Origin: Gammaproteobacteria bacterium
GTDB taxonomy: Bacteria; Pseudomonadota; Gammaproteobacteria; Steroidobacterales; Steroidobacteraceae
DNA length: 64,000 bases
Reading direction: 5' to 3'
Assembly (NCBI GenBank): GCA_030831085.1
Contig: JAURLT010000062.1
Span: 53,046 to 117,045, forward strand
Positions 44,847 through 51,287 of the stretch are shown here, in pieces. Made by a program: the position numbers and the translations under genes. How positions within the stretch are numbered: the stretch's first letter is position 1; every line of letters begins with the position of its first letter. The notes beneath the pieces are model-generated. The model saw only the letters and a program-made list of their open reading frames with translations. It ran no database searches and was not told where the DNA came from.

Positions 44847-45791
44847 CTACAGCGTTCCCGCAAACGCCAGGACTTCGCCGGCCAGGCGCAACCTCGCCGC
44901 GTCCGTATCCATCAGGGTTCGGGTCACGCAAGCGGGCACCCCACACAGCTCGGCCCAGTCCCGATCAGCCTCGTCGATGACCAGACCATCGATCAGCCCG
45001 GAGTAGTGTTCGGCAATGGCCTGCGGGCTGCACTCGAGGCCCAACTCCCGCATGATCTTGGCGGTGGGACCCTTGACCGCCTGTCCGCCGATCAGGGGAC
45101 AGACCGCAACGATGGGCACCCCGCGCAGGCGCATGGCGTTGCGCAATCCCGGCACGGACAGGATGGGATCGATGCTCAGGTAGGGATTGGACGGCCCCAC
45201 CAAGATGGCCTCGAGCAACGGTGAGGCGATCGCCTCGAGCGCGGCACCTGCGGGCCGGGCGCCGACGATGCCCTCAAAGGTGATGCGCTCGATCCGGGGC
45301 TCGGCACGCAGGCGCACGAAGTAATCCTGGAAATCCAGGCTGCCGTCCGCGGTTTGTATGCGGGTGCGAACAGCCTCATCCGTCATGGGGATCACCGCGG
45401 TCGACACGCCCAACCGGGCCGCCAAATCCAGCGTGACCGCGGACAGCGGTTCACCGGCGACGAGGCGTCGACTCCGCTCAGCGTGCATGGCGAGGTCGCG
45501 GTCCCCGAGACGGAACCAGGTCGGCCCGCCAAGCTGGGCGAGGACCTCCATGAAGTGCCAGCTCTCGTCACGTCGACCCCAGCCGGTCGCGGGGTTGGCC
45601 AATCCCGCCAGCGTGTAGATCACCGTGTCCACGTCCGGCGACACGTGCAGCCCGAGGTGCAGGAAGTCATCCCCAGTGTTGACGAGGGCGGCCAGGTCGC
45701 CGGCGGGGAGATGTCGGTGGAGTCCATCGACCAGCCGGGCCCCGCCTACGCCCCCCGACAGCACGATGACCCTCGCGGAGGCGTGGATCAT
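44847..45791 (-). CDS. cofD: 2-phospho-L-lactate transferase (F420 biosynthesis)
   Basis: A 314-residue enzyme joining the activated phospho-acid (LPPG or equivalent) to Fo to make F420-0. Family motifs are VIVLSGGVGGARLVDGL at the start, NTGDDFLHLGLHVSPDVDT, RLGDRDLAMH, VGPSNPYLSIDPILSVPGLR and CPLIGGQAVKGPTAKIM, all diagnostic of CofD. It overlaps the 3' end of cofE by 4 bases and is the second gene of the minus-strand cofE-cofD unit. In proteobacterial variants the incorporated acid can be 3-phosphoglycerate instead of 2-phospholactate; this cannot be decided by eye. Confidence 0.96.
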   Translation of the reverse strand: MIHASARVIVLSGGVGGARLVDGLHRHLPAGDLAALVNTGDDFLHLGLHVSPDVDTVIYTLAGLANPATGWGRRDESWHFMEVLAQLGGPTWFRLGDRDLAMHAERSRRLVAGEPLSAVTLDLAARLGVSTAVIPMTDEAVRTRIQTADGSLDFQDYFVRLRAEPRIERITFEGIVGARPAGAALEAIASPLLEAILVGPSNPYLSIDPILSVPGLRNAMRLRGVPIVAVCPLIGGQAVKGPTAKIMRELGLECSPQAIAEHYSGLIDGLVIDEADRDWAELCGVPACVTRTLMDTDAARLRLAGEVLAFAGTL

Positions 45792-46585
45792 GCGAACAGG
45801 TCCTCCTTGCCAGGCCGAAGGAGGTCACGTGCCGCTCCCGCCGGCACCGGCGGTAGCGGACCGCGGGCCAACACAACCGGGAACCCCTCAGCTGCCTCGC
45901 CCATGGCCAGCCCGGCGCCTGCAGCAACGGCGTCCGCCCAGGCGATGACGGTCGCCTCAAGCACCCGACCGTGCCGATCCAACTCTCCACGCCGGTCCCA
46001 CAGGGCCGGCAACCCGGCGACGCCGATGGCTACATTCACGGTGCCAAGCCGCCAGGGACGGCCGAAGCTGTCCGAAATGATCACACCGGGCGCCACGCCG
46101 AGACGTCGGGCTAGCTGCCGACGCAGCCGACCTGCGGACGCATCAGGGTCCTCCGGGAGCAGCAGCAAGCGCTCACCGGCGGGCAAATTCGATCGATCGA
46201 TCCCCGCCTGCGCCATGACCAGTCCCAGGCGATGCCGAACGATCAGCACACCGGGCACCGCCCGAACCACGGCCGTGGATTCCGCCAGAATCGCCTGCAC
46301 GACCCGGGGATCCTTGCCGGTCAGCCGCGCCAGTTCACGCGCCCGAGCTGTCGGCCGGATATCCGGAAATGCCAGGAAGCGATCCTCAGCTTTGGAGACG
46401 ACCTTCTGCGCGACCACGAGAATGTCGCCGCGGCGCAGCTGCAAGCGCGACCGCTTCAGGGCGGTAGCGATCAGCAAGTCGAGGCGCGCTGCCGGGCCGA
46501 CTTCAGGCAGGCCGGGGAGTGCCGTAAAGGTCCAGCGGGGGGCCCGTTGTCGGCTTCCACTCAACCGTCTATTCGAGTCTCGCAC
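45788..46585 (-). CDS. cofE: Coenzyme F420-0:L-glutamate ligase
   Basis: A GTP-dependent ligase adding the gamma-glutamate tail to F420-0. Motifs are TALPGLPEVGP near the start, RRGDILVVAQKVVSKAEDR, ARELARLTGKDPRVVQAIL and VIISDSFGRPWRLGTVNVAIG, followed by GEAAEGFPVVLARG, all typical of CofE. The start is uncertain: the GTG at 46585 gives 265 residues, near the family length, and leaves the operator outside the gene; an ATG at 46636 is the alternative. It lacks the C-terminal nitroreductase-like domain found in mycobacterial FbiB. It is divergent from cofC, sharing a regulatory region with operator copy D. Confidence 0.93.
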   Translation of the reverse strand: MRDSNRRLSGSRQRAPRWTFTALPGLPEVGPAARLDLLIATALKRSRLQLRRGDILVVAQKVVSKAEDRFLAFPDIRPTARARELARLTGKDPRVVQAILAESTAVVRAVPGVLIVRHRLGLVMAQAGIDRSNLPAGERLLLLPEDPDASAGRLRRQLARRLGVAPGVIISDSFGRPWRLGTVNVAIGVAGLPALWDRRGELDRHGRVLEATVIAWADAVAAGAGLAMGEAAEGFPVVLARGPLPPVPAGAARDLLRPGKEDLFA

Positions 46586-46624
46586 CCCGCTCGCCCCCCG
46601 TGTGTCGATCCTGGATTCTGCCCT

Positions 46625-46657
46625 ATACTTCCTCATAACTTGCTTGTCGCCAACAAA
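46625..46657. promoter_or_regulatory. Operator copy D between cofE and cofC
   Basis: CTTGCTTGTCGCCAACAAA at 46639-46657 matches copy A at all but three of 19 positions. On the minus strand TTGGCG (46653-46648), a 17-bp spacer and AAGTAT (46630-46625) would drive cofE-cofD. On the plus strand TTGCTT lies in the right place but has no good -10, so the cofC promoter is less clear. Confidence 0.65.
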
Positions 46658-46700
46658 GCAAGGCGGCAGGGCAAGTCGTAACAGGTCGCCGGGAGGCTGG

Positions 46701-47312
46701 GTGACGGATACGAATTGCTGGGGTGTCATCGCCATCAAGGGTCCCGGGCAGCGCAAGGCTCGCCTGGCTGGAGTGCTGGGAAGCGCCGAGCGCGACCGGC
46801 TGGCCGTCGAGATGTTCAGGCACGTGCTCGGGGTTACCGCCGCCCTCCTCGGCCCCGGCCGGACCGTGGTCGTATCGCCCTCGGCCTTGCACCTACCAGT
46901 CGGTACCGAAGCCCTGCAGGATGATGGCCGTTGCCTGAATGCAGCCTTCGACCTCGGTCGCCGGCGAGCCTTTGCATCAGGCGCGGATCAGGTGTTGCTG
47001 CTGCCGGCGGACCTGCCCGCGCTGCAGCGCACCGATCTGGAAGCCATGCTCGGGGCCGGGCGTGGAGTCAGGGTGGTGTTGGCACCCTCACGATCCGGGG
47101 AGGGCACCAATGGCCTCCTGCTCGACAGCGTCGCTCGGGCATTCCCGCTGGCCTTCGGGCCGGGCAGTTTCCACGCGCACCGACGGGCCGCGCTGTCCAG
47201 TGGCATGAACTGGGAACTCGTGCGCCGCGCGGGCCTGGAGGCGGACGTCGATCATCCCGCAGATCTCGAAGACCCGTCGCTGGGCCCCTTACTGGCAGCG
47301 ACTGGCGCATGA
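46701..47312 (+). CDS. cofC: 2-phospho-L-lactate guanylyltransferase (F420 biosynthesis)
   Basis: A 203-residue nucleotidyltransferase that activates the phospho-acid with GTP for CofD. CWGVIAIKGPGQRKARLAGVL is the N-terminal nucleotide-binding strand and K-rich loop; DQVLLLPADLPAL carries the metal-binding Asp motif; SRSGEGTNGLLLDS is the GTNAL-type substrate loop; and FGPGSFHAHRRAA follows, as in CofC/FbiD. The GTG start has GGGAGG close upstream. The much longer open frame upstream is an artefact of the cofD-cofE strand. Its stop overlaps the cofGH ATG (ATGA), giving tight coupling. Confidence 0.9.
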   Translation: MTDTNCWGVIAIKGPGQRKARLAGVLGSAERDRLAVEMFRHVLGVTAALLGPGRTVVVSPSALHLPVGTEALQDDGRCLNAAFDLGRRRAFASGADQVLLLPADLPALQRTDLEAMLGAGRGVRVVLAPSRSGEGTNGLLLDSVARAFPLAFGPGSFHAHRRAALSSGMNWELVRRAGLEADVDHPADLEDPSLGPLLAATGA

Positions 47313-49720
47313 GGCAAGACTCGGCGCGCATCGATCGCCTGGTCGGGCGAGTGCTCGATGGTGAGCTCGCCGATGAGGAGACTGCCCTGTCCAGTCTCGA
47401 GCAGGCCCCGCTCGCTGCCCTCCAGCCCGCCGCCTCCGCTCTCGCCCTGGCAGGTCACGGGCCGCTGATCAGCTGGTCGCCGAAGGTCTTCCTGCCACTG
47501 ACCCGCCTGTGCCGGGACGTGTGCCACTATTGCACCTTCGCCACCGCGCCGCGCCACCTGGAACATCCCTATCTGTCCCCCGAGGCGGTCATTGCCACCT
47601 CCCACGCGGGCGCGGAGGCGGGTTGTACCGAGGCGCTGTTTACCCTCGGCGACAAACCGGAGTTGCGTTACCCGGCAGCGAGGGCCGCACTGGCCGCGCT
47701 GGGCTTTGGCAGCACGCTCGAGTACCTCGGCCACGTCGCCGGCCGGGTCATCGAGGAAACCGGGCTGCTCCCCCACCTCAACGCGGGGGTGATGACCGAG
47801 GCAGAGCTCGCGGCATTGCGACCGGTCGCGGCCTCGATGGGGCTGATGCTGGAGTCGTCGTCGGAGCGACTGTGCCGGCGCGGCGGGCCGCATTTCGGCT
47901 CGCCGGACAAGCATCCGGCTGCCCGACTCGAGACCCTCCGGGCCGCCGGCCGGCTGGGCATCCCCTTTACCACCGGGCTGCTGGTCGGCATCGGCGAAAC
48001 CCGGCGCGAGCGCATCGAGTCATTGCTCGCGCTGCGGGCCCTGCACCTGCAATACGGGCACCTGCAGGACCTCATCATCCAGAATTTCAGGGCCAAGCCA
48101 GGTACCCGCATGGCCGGGGCACCCGAACCGGACCTCGATGAGTTGCTGTGGACCATCGCGGTGGCGAGGCTGCTGTTCGGGCCCACGATGTCCATCCAGG
48201 CCCCACCCAACCTGTCGCCGTCTGCCTTGCCGAGGCTCGCTGACACTGGCATCAACGACTGGGGCGGGGTGTCGCCGGTCACGCCGGATCACGTCAATCC
48301 AGAGGCGCCGTGGCCCGAAGTGGATGCCTTGCGCGCCGCCTCGGCTCAGGCGGGCCGCTGGTTGGTGGCCCGCCTGCCTGTCACGCCCGCCTACGCCCGC
48401 GAGGCCGCAAGCTGGCTGCCGGCAGACATGGCCACCCGCGTTCTCCGTGCCTCCGATGCGAGCGGGATGGCGCGGACCGGCCGCTGGTTCGCGGGCCTCG
48501 ATACGCCTCCTCCAGGACACTTGCGAGCTGCCGGATCGACACCATCGCCCACCATCCGCCGCCTGTTGCGGGAACTGCGCGCTGGCGAGGTACCGAGCGA
48601 GTCCGGGATTGCGGCCCTGCTCGAGGCCCGCGATGTCGATGAGCACGCCGTGCTGCACGCGGCTGACCACCTCCGTCAGGAAGTGGTCGGCGACCGGGTC
48701 AGCTACGCCATCAACCGCAACATCAACTACACCAACGTCTGCCTGTATGCCTGCGGCTTCTGCGCCTTCTCCAAGGGCCGTCCGGGTGGCGCGGGCCGCG
48801 AGGCTGGCTACCTGCTGGATCCGGCGCAGGTGGCCGAGCGGGCGGTCGAAGCCTGGGAACGGGGGGCCAGCGAAGTGTGCCTGCAGGGCGGCATTCACCC
48901 GGCATTTACCGGCGATACCTACCTGGACATTGTCGCGACGGTCCACGAGGCCGCACCGGGACTGCACATCCACGCCTTTTCGCCTCTCGAGGTGACCCAT
49001 GGAGCGGCAACGCTGGGCCTCGGCCTCGCGGATTACCTGACCCGGCTGCGCCGGGCGGGCCTGTCGTCGCTACCGGGCACCGCCGCCGAGATCCTTGACG
49101 ACGAGGTCCGTCGGATCATCTGCCCGGACAAGCTCGACACCCGCCAGTGGCTGGAGGTCATGCGCACCGCCCACGAGATCGGCTTGCGCTCCACGGCCAC
49201 CATGATGTTCGGCCACGTCGACCGGCCCGTGCATTGGGCCCGCCACCTGCTGCACTTGCGCACCCTGCAGGGCGAGACCGGCGGCTTCACCGAGTTCGTG
49301 CCGCTGCCCTTCGTCCATCCCGAGGCGCCGCTCTGGCGTCGTGGACAGGCACGCAGCGGGCCCACCTTCCGGGAAGCGCGCCTCGTTCACGCGGTGTCGA
49401 GGCTGGTGCTGCACCCGGTGTTCACCCACATTCAGGCCTCGTGGGTGAAGATGGGACTGTCGGGCATGGCCGCCTGCCTGCAGGCCGGGGCCGACGACAT
49501 GGGCGGCGTGCTCATGAACGAATCCATCACCCGCGCGGCCGGTGGCAGCCACGGCCAGCAGCGGGAGGTGCCTGAGTTGCTCGAGGTCGCCGCAAACCTG
49601 GGGCGCGTAGCCTGGCACCGCACCACGCTTTACCAACCCGTACGTCATCTACCCCGGAGAGTTTCATGCAAGCAGATTCGAGACCCGTCATCGGCATCGT
49701 CGGCGGCACCGGCCATCTAG
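47309..49720 (+). CDS. fbiC: Fo synthase, CofG-CofH fusion (FbiC type)
   Basis: An 803-residue double radical-SAM enzyme making the deazaflavin Fo from tyrosine and 5-amino-6-ribitylaminouracil. The CofG half comes first, with the Fe-S motif CRDVCHYC (Cys68, Cys72, Cys75), followed by TEALFTLGDKPE and SMGLMLESSSERL. The CofH half has CLYACGFC (Cys478, Cys482, Cys485), then EVCLQGGIHP and LSSLPGTAAEILDDEVR. Fusions are usual in actinobacteria and several proteobacteria, while archaea and cyanobacteria keep two genes. The last ~18 codons, after TTLYQPV, are not conserved and run into the start of the next gene. Confidence 0.97.
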   Translation: MRQDSARIDRLVGRVLDGELADEETALSSLEQAPLAALQPAASALALAGHGPLISWSPKVFLPLTRLCRDVCHYCTFATAPRHLEHPYLSPEAVIATSHAGAEAGCTEALFTLGDKPELRYPAARAALAALGFGSTLEYLGHVAGRVIEETGLLPHLNAGVMTEAELAALRPVAASMGLMLESSSERLCRRGGPHFGSPDKHPAARLETLRAAGRLGIPFTTGLLVGIGETRRERIESLLALRALHLQYGHLQDLIIQNFRAKPGTRMAGAPEPDLDELLWTIAVARLLFGPTMSIQAPPNLSPSALPRLADTGINDWGGVSPVTPDHVNPEAPWPEVDALRAASAQAGRWLVARLPVTPAYAREAASWLPADMATRVLRASDASGMARTGRWFAGLDTPPPGHLRAAGSTPSPTIRRLLRELRAGEVPSESGIAALLEARDVDEHAVLHAADHLRQEVVGDRVSYAINRNINYTNVCLYACGFCAFSKGRPGGAGREAGYLLDPAQVAERAVEAWERGASEVCLQGGIHPAFTGDTYLDIVATVHEAAPGLHIHAFSPLEVTHGAATLGLGLADYLTRLRRAGLSSLPGTAAEILDDEVRRIICPDKLDTRQWLEVMRTAHEIGLRSTATMMFGHVDRPVHWARHLLHLRTLQGETGGFTEFVPLPFVHPEAPLWRRGQARSGPTFREARLVHAVSRLVLHPVFTHIQASWVKMGLSGMAACLQAGADDMGGVLMNESITRAAGGSHGQQREVPELLEVAANLGRVAWHRTTLYQPVRHLPRRVSCKQIRDPSSASSAAPAI

Positions 49721-50325
49721 GCGGAGCGCTGGCGGGGCGCTGGGCCGCGGCCGGTTATCGGGTCGTGCTGGGTTCGCGGGACGCGGGGCGGGCAGCCGAC
49801 GCCGCCCGCAAGCTGGAAGCCCGGGGTCAGGTCACGGGAACAGGGAACCTCGAGGCGGCGGCCAGCGCCGATCTGATTGTGCTCGCCGTACCCTTCGCCT
49901 CCCAGCAGGCCACACTCGAAGACATCAGGGCAGCCTGCGCGGGCAAGCTGGTGGTGGATGCAACTGTGCCACTGATGCCTCCCAAGGTGATGCGGGTGCA
50001 ACTCCCGGCGGAGGGCTGTGCCGCCCTGCGTGCGCAGCAAGTCCTCGGTGAATCAGTGACCGTGGTCTCCGCCTTCCACAACGTCGCTGCCCACCGCCTC
50101 GCCGTGGATGGCCCGGTCGACTGCGACGTACTGGTATTCGGCGACAAGCGCGAGGCTCGGGACCGAGTGATCGAACTGGCCGAGGCTATCGGCCTGCGCG
50201 GACTTCATGCAGGGTCGCTGGCCAACTCGGCCGCTGCGGAGGCGCTGACCTCGGTGCTCATCTTCATCAACAAGCACTACTCGGCGGACGGGTCCGGGTT
50301 TCGCATCACCGGCATCGGCGGCTAG
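49666..50325 (+). CDS. npdG: NADPH-dependent F420 reductase (F420:NADP+ oxidoreductase)
   Basis: A 219-residue Rossmann enzyme exchanging hydride between NADPH and F420. It has VIGIVGGTGHLGGALAGRW (nucleotide binding), VVLGSRD with the NADPH-selecting Ser-Arg, DLIVLAVPFASQQATL, VVSAFHNVAAHRL and SLANSAAAEALTSVLIFIN, all typical of Fno/NpdG. It overlaps the 3' end of the Fo synthase gene by 55 bases. Its presence implies that F420 made here is reduced from NADPH for use in reductions or oxygenations. It converges on the CpcT-like gene with a 4-base overlap. Confidence 0.95.
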   Translation: MQADSRPVIGIVGGTGHLGGALAGRWAAAGYRVVLGSRDAGRAADAARKLEARGQVTGTGNLEAAASADLIVLAVPFASQQATLEDIRAACAGKLVVDATVPLMPPKVMRVQLPAEGCAALRAQQVLGESVTVVSAFHNVAAHRLAVDGPVDCDVLVFGDKREARDRVIELAEAIGLRGLHAGSLANSAAAEALTSVLIFINKHYSADGSGFRITGIGG

Positions 50326-51287
50326 GGCTGGTAAGGCACGCTCGGCAGCACCATCACCTCGAATTCCGCGATACCCTCCCGCAGCTTTTTGATCTCGGCG
50401 TAGCGAGGATCGTTCCAGAAGCGTTGCACCGCCGCCCGACAGGGAAACTGCGCGATCAATACCGCACGCCCCGCAGGCGGCTCGCCCTCGAGCACGGTCA
50501 CGGCCGGCGTGCGGGCCTCGTAGAAACCACCATTTTCCGCATACAAGCCGGAGCGCGCCAGCGCACCCACATAGGCCCCGAAGCGCTCCCGATCGGCGAT
50601 GCTGCCCCAGACGAGGAGCCGCACCGGATCCTCGCAGGCGGTAGCGGCGTCGGCGTCGGCGTCGGGTCGCACCCGAAGCAGTCGATAGCCGCGCTCTGCA
50701 GGTCCCCATACCTGCCGGCCCTGTCCGTCAAACCCCCGATCCCAGTTGTCGAGACCAGCCTCGTCGAGCACCGTGGTGGAAACGGTATAGGCCGCCCCGC
50801 GCCACGCGTTGGCGCAGGCCGATCCCGCCGTGCCGCCTTCGAAGCGGTCGGACCCGGTGCGGGTGAAGGCGACGCCGCAGCCGGACACCGCCTCCAGGGC
50901 CTCGCGCGACAGCGCGGCAAAGCGCCCGGGTTCACGCCAGGCGCCCACCCAACCGGACGGCTCGGGCAGCCGGTAGCGCGTGGAGCGGATAACGGCAGGG
51001 TCGGCGCCGTCCTCGACGAAGCTGGCAATGCGCTGCAGGTAGGGACTCTCGGCGCCCTCCATCCAGCTTTCCACATAAACCCAACGCTCCGCATCGGCGC
51101 GCTCTGGCCAGATTTCGACAATGTGCCAGCGCGCCACCTGATAGCGGGTATCCAGCCTGGCCTGCCGGCTGGAGTCGAAGTCCCCAACCTGCAGGGCCAT
51201 GAACCGCTCCAGCAGGTCCCCGGCGCAGGCCGGCGCCAACCACAGCAGGCAGGCACATCCAGCGAGCCACCGCCCCGCAGCAATCAC
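50322..51287 (-). CDS. Exported CpcT/CpeT-like protein with C-terminal DUF1330 domain
   Basis: A 321-residue secreted protein with a signal peptide (about 1-23). Residues about 24-215 resemble the CpcT/CpeT chromophore lyase fold, with DLLERFMALQVGDFDSS, RYQVARWHIVEIWPERA, RWVYVESWMEGAESPYLQR and a conserved GCGVAFTRTG segment. Residues about 270-321 (AVLIAQFPCRAAVQRFWNDP then EIKKLREGIAEFEVMVL) match the DUF1330 ferredoxin-like fold. There are no phycobiliproteins, so bilin attachment is unlikely; a tetrapyrrole- or lipid-binding envelope role is possible. A GTG start overlaps the stop of the upstream gene. Confidence 0.7.
   Translation of the reverse strand: MIAAGRWLAGCACLLWLAPACAGDLLERFMALQVGDFDSSRQARLDTRYQVARWHIVEIWPERADAERWVYVESWMEGAESPYLQRIASFVEDGADPAVIRSTRYRLPEPSGWVGAWREPGRFAALSREALEAVSGCGVAFTRTGSDRFEGGTAGSACANAWRGAAYTVSTTVLDEAGLDNWDRGFDGQGRQVWGPAERGYRLLRVRPDADADAATACEDPVRLLVWGSIADRERFGAYVGALARSGLYAENGGFYEARTPAVTVLEGEPPAGRAVLIAQFPCRAAVQRFWNDPRYAEIKKLREGIAEFEVMVLPSVPYQP

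Noticed and set aside
46634..46636. ATG at 46636 as the start of cofE
   Set aside because: It lies downstream of the -35 and upstream of the best -10 of the proposed promoter, and adds 17 residues not seen in CofE; kept only as an alternative.
45354..46700. Upstream extension of the cofC frame over cofD and cofE
   Set aside because: It runs antisense through two conserved genes and across the operator; CofC homology begins just after the GTG at 46701.
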